The notes beneath the pieces were generated by a model. It did not search any database. It was given only the letters and a program-made list of their open reading frames with translations, and was not told where the DNA came from. From positions 2,418,001 to 2,482,000 of the forward strand of contig NZ_CP022753.1 in the NCBI RefSeq assembly GCF_002263495.1: 64,000 bases of DNA, in the 5' to 3' direction. This document shows positions 52,517 through 61,317 of the stretch, one piece after another. Origin of the DNA: Nocardiopsis gilva YIM 90087. Lineage in GTDB: Bacteria; Actinomycetota; Actinomycetes; Streptosporangiales; Streptosporangiaceae. The first letter of the stretch is position 1, and each line of letters starts with the position of its first letter. The translations under genes and the position numbers were made by a program.

Positions 52517-52852
52517 ATGGACATCGTTTACTCCGCGCTTGTTTTCCTGCACCTCCTGGGCATGGCCGGCATCATCGGCGGCTTTCTCATGCAGCTCATC
52601 ACCGGCAACGAGAAGTCGCCCAAGGTGATTCTGCACAGCACGCTGCTCCAGCTGCTCACCGGCCTGCTGCTGGTCGGGATCGCCGAGATGGACGGCGGGG
52701 GGCTCGACCACATCAAGGTGGGAGTCAAGCTCGTCGTCGCGTTCGCGGTCGCCATCATCGCCACCATCAACCTCCGCAAGCCCGCCACCAAGCTCGCGCT
52801 GGCCGCCGGCGTGCTGGCAATCCTCAACGTGGGCGTCGCCGTCTTCTGGTAG
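52517..52852 (+). CDS. Small integral membrane protein
   Basis: This 111-residue protein has four hydrophobic helices: LVFLHLLGMAGIIGGFLMQL, VILHSTLLQLLTGLLLVGIA, HIKVGVKLVVAFAVAIIATI and LALAAGVLAILNVGVAVFW. An acidic/Gly loop (EMDGGGLD) and a basic NLRKPATK loop lie between. The His in the first helix and in VILHST could bind haem or metal, but no motif is decisive. It is expressed from a leaderless promoter under a palindromic operator, so its expression is probably conditional. Function unknown. Confidence 0.75.
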   Translation: MDIVYSALVFLHLLGMAGIIGGFLMQLITGNEKSPKVILHSTLLQLLTGLLLVGIAEMDGGGLDHIKVGVKLVVAFAVAIIATINLRKPATKLALAAGVLAILNVGVAVFW

Positions 52853-52881
52853 GGATCACGCGCACGGATGCGCAGGAGAAC

Positions 52882-52914
52882 CGGGGCCGGGCCCTCCCTC
52901 GCGGGGCCCGGCCC
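52882..52914 (+). terminator. Hairpin terminator
   Basis: GGGCCGGGCCC and GGGCCCGGCCC pair over 11 bp with a ~9-nt loop, 30 nt past the small membrane protein. Confidence 0.7.
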
Positions 52915-53106
52915 TCGTCATGTCGAAAAACCGTTGCACTTCCCGTCATGATCTTGCGCGATCGTCCCCACGAACCGAATCAGTATCTCCGCAGGTCGAT
53001 TCCGATGTGCGGACCGTGGTCGAGTGTTGCGCAGCGTCGACATCCCCCAGGTCGTTCAATCCTCAAGCGCCATTTTTCCTCCCTGTCACGCGCGCGGAAT
53101 CCGGTC

Positions 53107-53181
53107 TTCACAGGGATCGGCGTGCTTGCTATGTTCGCGGCACCGTGAAACATCTTGCGTGTTCTTTCGCGGGTTTCACGG
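53107..53181 (+). promoter_or_regulatory. Promoter and inverted repeat upstream of the alpha-amylase
   Basis: TTCACA (53107-53112) and TATGTT (53130-53135) are 17 nt apart. Just at the expected transcription start, CCGTGAAAC (53143-53151) and GTTTCACGG (53173-53181) form a perfect 9-bp inverted repeat separated by 21 nt, either an operator pair or a leader stem-loop; sugar-responsive repression would fit. The rest of the 52853-53218 gap shows nothing but the terminator. Confidence 0.5.
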
Positions 53182-53218
53182 CGCATCCCCCACACGCTCC
53201 ATCCGCCTAGGAGGCGCG

Positions 53219-54769
53219 ATGAAACCGCGACGACGCAGACTCAGTGCGGCGACCACCTCGACCATCCTCGGTGCCGGCCTGCTGCTGGCTCTCACCTCCT
53301 CCGCCGCCGGAGCGGCGCCCGCGACCACCCCCGCCCGCACCCCCACACTCCCCGCATCCTCCACGACCACCGCACCCCAGGCCCAGGGGTCGGTCATCGT
53401 CCACCTCTTCCAGTGGCGATGGGAGTCCGTCGCCCGGGAATGCGCGGACGTCCTCGGCCCGAACGGCTATGGCGCGGTCCAGGTGTCCCCGCCCCAGGAG
53501 CACGTGGTCCTGCCCAGCGCCGAAGGTGCCGAGTACCCCTGGTGGCAGGACTACCAGGCGGTCTCCTACAAGATCAGCAACACCCGGCGCGGCACCGCCG
53601 CCGACTTCGCCGCGATGGTACGGACCTGCCGCGACAGCGGTGTGCAGGTCTACGTCGACGCGATCGTCAACCACACCACGGGCCCGGGCCGCGGCAGCGG
53701 AAGCGCGGGCAGCTCGTGGCAGGGCGACGCCTACACCTACCCCGCCGTCCCCTACGCGAGCCGCGACTTCAACGACTGCCGCCACGACATCGCCGACTGG
53801 AACGACCCCGACGAGGTCTGGAACTGCGAGCTGCTCGCCCTGCGCGACCTCAAGACCTCCCGGCCGAACGTGCGCGCGAATATCACCGACTACCTCAACG
53901 GCCTGATCGACCTCGGCGTCGCCGGCTTCCGGATCGACGCCGCCAAGCACGTCCCCGCCGCCGACCTCGAAGCGATCTCAGCCGGACTCCACGACGTTCC
54001 CGGCTACGGCGGCAAGCCCTACCTCTACCAGGAGGTCAAGGAGGGCGGCGGCCCCGACTCGATCAAGCCGTGGGGCTATACCCACGTGGGTGACGTCACC
54101 GACTTCCGCTTCCATGCCACGGTCGGCACCGCAGTCCGCGACGGCCGCCTGAACGGCCTACTGGACGCGCTCGACCAGGACATGGCCGTGGCCGCCGACG
54201 AGGCCGTGGTCTTCGTCGACAACCACGACACCCAGCGCGACGACGTCTCGATCAGCTACCAGGGCATGGGCGACCGGCACGACCTCGCCCAGACGTTCAT
54301 GCTCGCGCAGCCGTACGGCACCCCCAAGGTGATGTCCAGCTACTCCTACACGCAACGGGCCGAAGGCCCGCCCAGCACCGGACCGGAGGCCGGCAACCCC
54401 GCCGGAGCCCTCACCGCACCCACGGACTGCGACAACGCCCGCTGGTTCTGCGAACACCGCAACCTCAACGCGATGCCGACCTTCCCCACAGCCGTCGGCC
54501 CCGCCCCGGCCGTACCCCGCACCACCGACGGCGACTCCCGCCTCGCCTTCGACCGTGGCAACCGCGGCTTCGCCGCCTTCAACGCCACCGATACCGTCTG
54601 GCACCTGACCTCACCCACGAACCTGCCCGACGGCACCTACTGCGACGTCGCCAACGGCCCTGCCACGTGCACGTCGACGACCACCATCACCGTGACCGAC
54701 GGCCAGCTCACCGCCACCCTCCCGGCGAACGGCACCCTGGCCATCCATGTCGGAGGCAGGGGTTCTTAA
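53219..54769 (+). CDS. Secreted alpha-amylase (GH13)
   Basis: The 516-residue protein starts at the ATG 4 nt after AGGAGG. A basic N-terminus plus hydrophobic stretch (TILGAGLLLALTSSAAGAAP) forms the signal peptide, followed by a Thr/Pro/Ala-rich linker. The catalytic (beta/alpha)8 barrel holds YVDAIVNHT, the nucleophile D240 in GFRIDAAKH, the acid/base E272 in YLYQEV and D337 in FVDNHDTQR. The segment ASRDFNDCRHDIADWND is that of actinobacterial/animal-type amylases. A C-terminal beta-domain ends the protein; the starch-binding CBM20 module found in some relatives is missing. It hydrolyses starch to maltodextrins outside the cell. Confidence 0.95.
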   Translation: MKPRRRRLSAATTSTILGAGLLLALTSSAAGAAPATTPARTPTLPASSTTTAPQAQGSVIVHLFQWRWESVARECADVLGPNGYGAVQVSPPQEHVVLPSAEGAEYPWWQDYQAVSYKISNTRRGTAADFAAMVRTCRDSGVQVYVDAIVNHTTGPGRGSGSAGSSWQGDAYTYPAVPYASRDFNDCRHDIADWNDPDEVWNCELLALRDLKTSRPNVRANITDYLNGLIDLGVAGFRIDAAKHVPAADLEAISAGLHDVPGYGGKPYLYQEVKEGGGPDSIKPWGYTHVGDVTDFRFHATVGTAVRDGRLNGLLDALDQDMAVAADEAVVFVDNHDTQRDDVSISYQGMGDRHDLAQTFMLAQPYGTPKVMSSYSYTQRAEGPPSTGPEAGNPAGALTAPTDCDNARWFCEHRNLNAMPTFPTAVGPAPAVPRTTDGDSRLAFDRGNRGFAAFNATDTVWHLTSPTNLPDGTYCDVANGPATCTSTTTITVTDGQLTATLPANGTLAIHVGGRGS

Positions 54770-54863
54770 TGACCCCGTCATGAGGAGAGTGAATGACGCC
54801 GACCGCGCCTCCATCGCCGTACTGTCGGTGACGACGTGTGGTCTGGCCCAGATCCACCGATGA

Positions 54864-54901
54864 GGGTCCGCCGCGCCCACGAGCTTGAGCGCGGCGGACC
54901 C
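54864..54901. terminator. Bidirectional hairpin between convergent genes
   Basis: GGGTCCGCCGCGC and GCGCGGCGGACCC pair over 13 bp with a 12-nt loop, between the amylase and the convergent membrane protein. Confidence 0.75.
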
Positions 54902-54912
54902 TAGGAGAGCAG

Positions 54913-55383
54913 CTAGAGCAAAACGGGGGATTCCGATGCCAGACGCGCGAAGAACACGATGACGGGAAGCAGCAGGGCGGGAACCGCGATCAGCGACCGC
55001 CGCTTCGACGCCATGGCCAGCTTCACGCATCCGAGGTGGACCAACCCGCCGATGAGTAACCCGGGAAGCGCCATGCCGGGTGACCACGGAGCGAGCCCTG
55101 CGTAGAAAAGGGCGTACGGGAGACCTCCGCCGACGAACACAAGAGTGTCGAGGACGCGATCTCCCTCGGGCGGCTGGCGGCGGGTGACGATCACCCGAAC
55201 GGCAGCCGGAGCCGAGACGATAAGCAGGAACACGGTGTAGAGCAGGAGAAATACTGCGGCCATCTGGAGCAGGGGAACATCGTCGGCAGGAGATAGAAGG
55301 AGCAGTACCACTACCGCGTGGATACCTCCACCTGCGAGGATCTGCGTGATCACCGTAGTCGGGGGAGTGGGAGAAGGATGCAT
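54913..55383 (-). CDS. Hypothetical four-helix membrane protein
   Basis: The 156-residue protein has four predicted membrane helices (AGGGIHAVVVLLLLSPADD..., QMAAVFLLLYTVFLLIV, LPGLLIGGLVHLGCV, LIAVPALLLPVIVFFAR) with basic loops. It begins 7 nt after the stop of the large secreted protein gene (GGTAGGGA ribosome site), so the two form an operon. I recognise no family. It lies at the edge of a lower-GC segment. Confidence 0.65.
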   Translation of the reverse strand: MHPSPTPPTTVITQILAGGGIHAVVVLLLLSPADDVPLLQMAAVFLLLYTVFLLIVSAPAAVRVIVTRRQPPEGDRVLDTLVFVGGGLPYALFYAGLAPWSPGMALPGLLIGGLVHLGCVKLAMASKRRSLIAVPALLLPVIVFFARLASESPVLL

Positions 55384-55390
55384 TCCCTAC

Positions 55391-56893
55391 CTACTTCGAG
55401 GTGCAATCCTCATTGAAGGGATGGGTGGGCGGTGAGAGCGCGATTGGTGGCAGCGCGAGGTGCTCCAGTCCGACGTTCCCGAAGCGGTAGACGCACTTCT
55501 CGACAGGGTTTTGCCAAGCATCGGAGTACTCATTGAAGTCGGGTGGATCAGCGATTGTCTCACCCGTGAGCGGGCCGGTCGCAGTCTTGATCCAACTTTG
55601 GTGGCTTGGAGCCATGTCGTGGGTTCCGGACAGGCGATGGGTGCCGTCGGTGCTGAGCGTGGCCGTAATGTCGATGTCGACAGCCGGAGCATCGAATATT
55701 TTGAATACGTGGCAGAGGGGATCCGACGCCTTCGATGTGATGCGCGACGTCACGCTCGTGCTCGTGAAGTTCTCATTGCTATAGGTGACGTCGTCCAATG
55801 AAGCACGCGCCCGATCAACCATCTTCATTGATCCGTCATCCTGCTTTTCGTGTAGGCTGGAGATTCCCAACCATGTATAGCCGTTCGTCGTCGGCTCGTC
55901 CCAGCCGACGAAGCGCCACCCCGTTTCCTTTTCCCACGTGAAGCGAGGTGAATTAAATGTTGCGCCGGCGTTCAGTCTGATTCTACTGGTTTCGGCCCGA
56001 GGATCTCCGGGAATACCCATCCCTCGTCCGTCGCCCTTATAGTACTTCGTCCAGGCGTTCGGAAGAGTCTCAGTGCACACGGCGGGGCCGGGAACATACT
56101 TGTCCGGGATGAATGCATCCCAGGTGATCTTCTTGTAGTACGTGCCATACGAAACAGCTCGCTCTGAAAGTCGTCGTTCGTCCTCCAGCCTTCCGGTCGT
56201 ATTCTCTCCGAGGGGGGATACTTCGATACTCCACCTGTGGCCGGGCTCGGTCTCACCATCGTTTCCGGTTTTTGTGCTCCGCATCGTGTGGGTTGACTCG
56301 GGTGCGGCCGCGACCTCGTATCGCTCGGTTTCCTCTCCTGTGTAGTCGCCATCGACGACAGTGACGACGTCGCTGTCAACCGTTGCTTGGCCGTTGAGTG
56401 TGGATATGTCGCCTTCATCCAGCGCGTGTCCTCTGGTTGCCTGCCCCGTCGGGGGCGGCGGAACTCGGATCCGGGCGGTCATGCCAGAAGAGTCGGCGAT
56501 CCACGTGACTCCGTCGTCGGCAGCGTTCGCGTGGGCGGTTGTGCTCCTGATGATCGAGCGGGCGAGGACTTCCTCCCGCTCATCGATGGCGACGAGCCGC
56601 ACACGTGTTACTTCTCCCGGTTCCATCTCGCCAATCTCCAGCCGCGTCTCTTTTCCGCGGTAAGCAGGATTCAACTCCTTTTCGGAGATGTCTCCTTTGA
56701 AGATTTCCTCGAATGCCACGTACTCTGTGGCGTTTGGGACATCCTTCCATCTGAGAGTGACGGATGAATCATCCCGTGAAATATCAACTATGTCGATGGG
56801 AGGTGTTGGCGTCTCGGCGTTTGCTGGGTTCGCTCCTGCGATCGCCGCCATCGCTATCGCAGTTCCAAATGACGTGATCATCAGCGTCCTCAA
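55391..56893 (-). CDS. Large secreted protein with N-terminal FN3-like domain, lower GC
   Basis: A TTG at 56893 has GGAGG 4 nt upstream; an ATG four codons later is an alternative. Residues ~1-26 are a signal peptide (ITSFGTAIAMAAIAGANPANA). Residues ~30-120 look like a fibronectin-III domain (VDISRDDSSVTLRWKDVPNA). The second half has ITWDAFIPDKYVPGPAV and GDGRGMGIPGDPRAETSRI, which I loosely recall from DUF3238 proteins. Two late Cys (EKCVYRFGN, EDCTSK) may be bonded. GC content is visibly lower than in all neighbours and codons are less G/C-ending, which points to horizontal transfer. The function is unknown; a secreted effector or adhesin-like role would be speculation. Confidence 0.75.
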   Translation of the reverse strand: MRTLMITSFGTAIAMAAIAGANPANAETPTPPIDIVDISRDDSSVTLRWKDVPNATEYVAFEEIFKGDISEKELNPAYRGKETRLEIGEMEPGEVTRVRLVAIDEREEVLARSIIRSTTAHANAADDGVTWIADSSGMTARIRVPPPPTGQATRGHALDEGDISTLNGQATVDSDVVTVVDGDYTGEETERYEVAAAPESTHTMRSTKTGNDGETEPGHRWSIEVSPLGENTTGRLEDERRLSERAVSYGTYYKKITWDAFIPDKYVPGPAVCTETLPNAWTKYYKGDGRGMGIPGDPRAETSRIRLNAGATFNSPRFTWEKETGWRFVGWDEPTTNGYTWLGISSLHEKQDDGSMKMVDRARASLDDVTYSNENFTSTSVTSRITSKASDPLCHVFKIFDAPAVDIDITATLSTDGTHRLSGTHDMAPSHQSWIKTATGPLTGETIADPPDFNEYSDAWQNPVEKCVYRFGNVGLEHLALPPIALSPPTHPFNEDCTSK

Positions 56894-57108
56894 TTAACCT
56901 CCTCGGGTTGGAAAACCCGAGAGAGGCTATCTTGGACTATTTTTCATGGTCAAGTATCTGGATTGATGATCATCTTTCTCCGTGCTCGAAAAAAGACTCT
57001 GACCAGCGTCGTTCCCTTGGGGGCGTTTTGAATTGTCTGTGGCTTGTCCGCCTTCGGCCATCTGCTGGTCTGGGTTCGGCGATATGTGATAGCTGAATAG
57101 ATCCGAAT

Positions 57109-60100
57109 TTAGAGTTCGTCGTAGAAGACGCGCTCCATCACCGCGCGGGCGCGGCGGGTGGCCTGGCGGTAGTCCTGGAGGAGGCGGCTCGAAGGGCCTT
57201 CCTCCTCCTCGGATTCGTCGTCGCGGTAGCCCAGGGCGCCGGCCAGGGCGGCAAGGTCGCGGACCGACGTGGGGATGGAGTCGCCGCCGCGGCCTCGGAC
57301 GAGCATGATGGCGCCGCGGACGCGGGCGGCCAGGCGCCAGGCGACGTCGAGGGTGGCTCCGTCCTCCGCGGTGAGGAGGCCGTGGGCCACGGCCGCGTCC
57401 AGGGCTTCGAGTGTGCTGGTCGTGCGCAGCTCGGGCATTTCGTGGGCGTGGCGCAGCTGGATGAGCTGGGCCACCCACTCGACGTCCGACAGGCCGCCGC
57501 GGCCCAGCTTGGTGTGGAGGGTGGGGTCGGCTCCGCGTGGCAGGCGTTCGGCCTCCATCCGGGCCTTGAGGCGGCGGATCTCCAGGACGGCCTTGTCGGA
57601 CACGCCGCCCTCGGGGTACCGGATCACGTCGATCAGTTCGGTGAAGCGGCGGCCCAGCTCCTCGTCCCCGGCGATCGTGGCGGCGCGCAGCAGTGCCTGG
57701 CTCTCCCAGGTCGAGGACCACCGCCGGTAGTAGGCGGCGTAGGAGTCGAAGGTGCGCACCAGCGGGCCGCTCTTGCCCTCGGGCCGCAGGTCGGCGTCGA
57801 GCACCAGCGGCGGGTCGTCGGACTGCATCTCCAGCAGTCGGCGCAGCTCATGGACGATCAGGTTGGCCTGGCGCGTGGCCTTGGACGGGTCGGCTCCGGG
57901 CAGCGGGTCGTGGACGTACATCACGTCGGCGTCGCTCGCATAGCTGAGCTCGTTGCCGCCGAAGCGCCCCATCGCGACCACGCACAGCCGCGTGCACGGC
58001 TCCTCGCCGAGATCCGCGGCCACCTTGGTCCAGGCGGCGCGCAGGGCCGCGTCGATGGTCACCGTCGCGATCGCGGTCAGCGCCTCGCCGACCGCGTCGA
58101 TCCCCGACACCTCCAGCAGGTCGGCCGCCGCGGTGCGGAGCAGCTCGCGGCGGCGCAGCGCGCGCACCGCCGCCACGGCCTTCTCCGCCGTGTCGTGCCG
58201 ACGCAGCGCCGAGTAGGCCTCGGCGGTGAGCGCCGCCGTGGGGCGCCGGGCCAGATCGGCGTCGTCGGCGAGGATCGCCACCGCCTCGGGGGCGCGCAGC
58301 AGGAGGTCGGTGACGTATCTGCTGGTGCCCAGCAGCCACGCCATGCGCTCCGCCACCCGAACGTCGTCCCGCAGCAGCCGCAGGTACCACGGGGTGGCTC
58401 CGAGGGCGTCGCTGACCTGGCGGAACCCCAGAAGCCCGGCGTCGGGAGCGGGGGAGTCGGCGAACCAGCCCAGCATCACCGGCAGCAGGGTGCGCTGGAT
58501 AGCGGCGCGGCGCGAGACGCCGGCCGTCAGCGCCTCCAGGTGGCGCAGGGCGCCCTCGGGGTCGGCGAAGCCCAGCGCTTCCAGCCGTTCCCCGGCCTGG
58601 CTCAGCGTCAGCCGCGCCTCGGTTCCGGGGAGGCGCGCCACCGCGTGCAGCAGCGGCCGGTAGAAGAGCTTCTCGTGCAGGCGCCGGACCTCGCTGGCGA
58701 CCCGCCGCCACGCGGCGGTCAGTTCGGTGACCGGATTGGCGGCGTAGCCGAGGGAGCGGCCCAGCCGCCGCAGCTGCTCCGTGCCGTCCGGGGCGTCGGG
58801 CGAGGGCAGCAGGTGGGTGCGGCGCAGCCGGTGCAGCTGGAGCATGTGCTCCACCTGGCGCAGGAAGCGGTAGGCGTCGGCGAGCCCGGCCGTGTCCTCC
58901 CGACCGACGTAGCCGCCCGCTGACAGCGCGTCCAGCGCGGCGAGCGTGTTGCCGGAGCGCAGGGCGGGATCCGTCCGCCCGTGCACCAGCTGCAGCAGCT
59001 GCACGGAGAACTCGATGTCGCGCAGCCCGCCCGGACCCAGCTTGATCTCCCGGTCGGATTCGGCGGCCGGGATGTGCGCGATGACGCGGCGGCGCATGGC
59101 CTGCACGTCGTCGACGAAGTTGGGGCGGCTCGCCGCGCGCCACACCATCGGGGCGATCGCCTCGCTGTACGCCCGCCCGAGGGCGGCGTCTCCGGCGATG
59201 GGCCGGGCCTTCAGCAGCGCCTGGAACTCCCACGTCTTGGCCCAGCGCTCGTAGTAGGCGATGTGGCCCGACAACTGGCGGACCAGCGGCCCGTTCTTGC
59301 CCTCGGGGCGCAGCGCGGCGTCGACCTCCCACAGGGTGCCCTCGGCGTCGGTGGCCCCCGGAATGCGCATCATGGCGGAGGCCAGCCGGGTGGCGGCGCG
59401 GATCGCGGCCTGCTCGTCCTCGACCCCCTCGGCGGGCTCGGCCACGAAGACGACGTCCACGTCGCTGACGTAGTTGAGTTCCCGGCCGCCGCACTTGCCC
59501 ATGCCGATGACCGCGAGGCGGCACAGCTCGGCGTCCTGGGGCGACTGCGCGCGGGCGACGGCCAGCGCGGCGTCCAGGGTCGCGGCGGCGAGATCGGCGA
59601 GCTCGGCCGAGGCGGTCTCCAGGTTGATCGCGCCGGTGAGGTCGCGCCCGGCCAGCCGCAGCACGCGGCGGCGGTAGGCGACGCGCAGCGCGTGCTCGGC
59701 GCCGTCGGCGTCGTCGGCCGGGGTCGAGGCGATCGGGGCCGCGGCGTTCGGGTCGGCGCCGACGGTGTGCAGAAGACCGGCGCGCAGCTCCTCGGGGGTG
59801 GGCGTGCGCGCGGCATCGGCCCCCCGCAGTTCCCGCCAGTCGCCGGGGTGGCGCACCAGGTGGTCGGTGAGCGCCGTGCTCGCCCCGAGAACGCCGATCA
59901 GCCGGGCACGCAGATCCGGGTCGTCGTCGAGCGCGGCGCGCAGCTCGTCGGGTTCCGGGTCGCTCTCGACCAGCCGGGTGAGCCCGAGCAGGGCCTGGTC
60001 GGGGTCGGCCGCCGCGCTGAGCGCGGCGATGACCTGGGCGTGGTCGCCGGGGTCGAGCCCGGCCTCCGCCATCAGGCGCGCCGCGCGCGCACCGTCGCCG

Positions 60101-60156
60101 AACCCCCGCCGGGCCAGTGCCCCAGCGGTCATTGAGAATCCGTCGCGAGTCGCCAC
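57109..60156 (-). CDS. glnE: Glutamine synthetase adenylyltransferase/deadenylase
   Basis: The chosen GTG at 60156 (1015 residues) has TACGGT 7 nt upstream, a leaderless pattern; the frame is open further upstream. Two nucleotidyltransferase domains are visible. The N-terminal one (deadenylylase, near residue 230) is GMGKCGGRELNYVSDVDVVFV (21 letters in all, Gly-Met-Gly to Val), and the C-terminal one (adenylylase, near residue 740) is MGRFGGNELSYASDADVMYV, each with the two catalytic Asp. Linker domains (LGPGGLRDIEFSVQLLQLVH; LGRGGLSDVEWVAQLIQL) follow both. It adenylylates GlnA1 to lower glutamine synthesis when nitrogen is ample. The target glnA1 is not in the window, but glnA2 is. Confidence 0.95.
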   Translation of the reverse strand: MATRDGFSMTAGALARRGFGDGARAARLMAEAGLDPGDHAQVIAALSAAADPDQALLGLTRLVESDPEPDELRAALDDDPDLRARLIGVLGASTALTDHLVRHPGDWRELRGADAARTPTPEELRAGLLHTVGADPNAAAPIASTPADDADGAEHALRVAYRRRVLRLAGRDLTGAINLETASAELADLAAATLDAALAVARAQSPQDAELCRLAVIGMGKCGGRELNYVSDVDVVFVAEPAEGVEDEQAAIRAATRLASAMMRIPGATDAEGTLWEVDAALRPEGKNGPLVRQLSGHIAYYERWAKTWEFQALLKARPIAGDAALGRAYSEAIAPMVWRAASRPNFVDDVQAMRRRVIAHIPAAESDREIKLGPGGLRDIEFSVQLLQLVHGRTDPALRSGNTLAALDALSAGGYVGREDTAGLADAYRFLRQVEHMLQLHRLRRTHLLPSPDAPDGTEQLRRLGRSLGYAANPVTELTAAWRRVASEVRRLHEKLFYRPLLHAVARLPGTEARLTLSQAGERLEALGFADPEGALRHLEALTAGVSRRAAIQRTLLPVMLGWFADSPAPDAGLLGFRQVSDALGATPWYLRLLRDDVRVAERMAWLLGTSRYVTDLLLRAPEAVAILADDADLARRPTAALTAEAYSALRRHDTAEKAVAAVRALRRRELLRTAAADLLEVSGIDAVGEALTAIATVTIDAALRAAWTKVAADLGEEPCTRLCVVAMGRFGGNELSYASDADVMYVHDPLPGADPSKATRQANLIVHELRRLLEMQSDDPPLVLDADLRPEGKSGPLVRTFDSYAAYYRRWSSTWESQALLRAATIAGDEELGRRFTELIDVIRYPEGGVSDKAVLEIRRLKARMEAERLPRGADPTLHTKLGRGGLSDVEWVAQLIQLRHAHEMPELRTTSTLEALDAAVAHGLLTAEDGATLDVAWRLAARVRGAIMLVRGRGGDSIPTSVRDLAALAGALGYRDDESEEEEGPSSRLLQDYRQATRRARAVMERVFYDEL

Positions 60157-60220
60157 GCTGCCTACCGTAGCCCGCCGGAACTGGAGCGGCGCAGTCGGGA
60201 TTACCATCTAGGATGATGTT

Positions 60221-60238
60221 GTTGAACTGATGTACAAC
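60221..60238. promoter_or_regulatory. Palindromic TetR-type operator upstream of the SMR pump
   Basis: The 18-nt site has the symmetric pattern GTTGnAC-n4-GTnCAAC. It lies between the divergent glnE and SMR genes; the TetR gene (60718) following the pump is the likely binder. The rest of the leader to 60353 has two small GC-rich hairpins. Confidence 0.5.
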
Positions 60239-60353
60239 TACTTCTCCGATCACGTCTCCACCCGCGCCCGCTCGTCGTGTGCGCGTGGGTGGCGGGAACG
60301 ACGCGAGGGTCGTCACAGAGCCCGCGCGTGCTGATAATTAAGGGAGTTCTGCC

Positions 60354-60677
60354 ATGCCGTGGCTGCTGCTGTTCGGCGCGATCGCCGCCGAGGTCACCGG
60401 AACGATCTCGCTCCGTCTCTCCGACGGATTCACCAAGCTGGTGCCCTCGCTGGTGACGCTGGCCGGGTACGGGACCGCGTTCTGGTTGCTCGCCCAGGTG
60501 CTCAAGCAGGGCATGAACATCGGCGTCGCCTACGGAGTGTGGTCCGCGCTCGGTGTGGCCCTCATCGCGATCATCGGGGCGCTGTTCCTAGGTGAGAACC
60601 TGACCTGGGTCCAGGTGGCCGGGATCGGCCTGGTCATCGTGGGTGTCCTGGCGCTGGAGATGGGCGGCGCGCATTGA
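60354..60677 (+). CDS. SMR-family multidrug efflux protein (EmrE/QacE/Gdx type)
   Basis: The 107-residue protein has four helices and the essential membrane Glu in LLLFGAIAAEVTGT (residue 13). Further family motifs: GYGTAFWLLAQVLK, IGVAYGVWSALGVALIA and GENLTWVQVAGIGLVI. It acts as a dual-topology dimer and exports cationic toxins, guanidinium or quaternary ammonium compounds. AGGGAG 7 nt before the ATG sets the start. A TetR gene follows 40 nt later. Confidence 0.92.
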   Translation: MPWLLLFGAIAAEVTGTISLRLSDGFTKLVPSLVTLAGYGTAFWLLAQVLKQGMNIGVAYGVWSALGVALIAIIGALFLGENLTWVQVAGIGLVIVGVLALEMGGAH

Positions 60678-60717
60678 GCGGAATACACGGGAAATAGACG
60701 GAGAAAGGGACGGGGCG

Positions 60718-61287
60718 ATGAGCGGCGAGGTAGCGGAGAAGACCGACGGGCGGCGGGCGCGCGGTGAGCGCCGCCGTTCGGAGATCATCGCGGCCACGCT
60801 CCGCGTGGTGGAGCGCGACGGCGTGGCCGGTGTCACGCACCGCGCGGTGGCCCGTGAGGCGGAGGTCCCCGCGAGCTCGGCGCTCTACTACTTCGCGACC
60901 CTGGACGACCTGCTCGTCGCGGCGCTGACCGAGGCCGCGGACAGCTACGTGCACCGCCTACGCGAACTCGTCGAGGCCGGAGAGGACCCGCTCGACGGAC
61001 TGGCCTGCATGGTGACCGACTGCGCGGACGCGGCGGGGCGGGCACGCAGCCTCGCCGAGTACGAACTCACCCTGCTGGCGGTCCGCCGCCCGGTGCTCCG
61101 CCCCATCGCGCGCAAATGGATCGACCTCATGACCGAGGTGGCTGCGGCCTACACCGACGACCCGGTGGCCATCCGCGCGGCCGTCGCGGTCGCCGACGGC
61201 CTGTGCATGGAGGCCCTGCTGGAGGAGCGTCCGCTGGACTTCGGCCAAGTACGGGCCGTCCTGCGCTACGTCCTCCGCCTCGACTGA
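60718..61287 (+). CDS. TetR-family transcriptional regulator
   Basis: The 189-residue protein starts at the ATG at 60718 (GGGACGGGG upstream). The DNA-binding part is RRSEIIAATLRVVERDG with VTHRAVAREAEVPASSALYYFA. The C-terminal ligand domain is of the TetR_C_6/PaaR-like type. As the gene follows the SMR pump, it likely represses it via 60221-60238. A degenerate palindrome relative lies just past its end. Confidence 0.9.
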   Translation: MSGEVAEKTDGRRARGERRRSEIIAATLRVVERDGVAGVTHRAVAREAEVPASSALYYFATLDDLLVAALTEAADSYVHRLRELVEAGEDPLDGLACMVTDCADAAGRARSLAEYELTLLAVRRPVLRPIARKWIDLMTEVAAAYTDDPVAIRAAVAVADGLCMEALLEERPLDFGQVRAVLRYVLRLD

Positions 61288-61317
61288 CCGTTCCGTCCCT
61301 CCCACCGTCCCACCACT

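Noticed and set aside
56908-57096. Short plus-strand frame of 62 codons in the AT-richer gap
   Set aside because: No ribosome site, no family resemblance; composition is compatible with chance in lower-GC DNA.
54913-57108. Prophage or integrative element around the low-GC genes
   Set aside because: No integrase, attachment repeats, tRNA or phage structural genes are visible.
60240-60353. Possible guanidine riboswitch upstream of the SMR pump
   Set aside because: SMR genes are often guanidine-controlled, but the ACGR loops of class II and the conserved cores of classes I and III are not seen; only two small GC hairpins are present.
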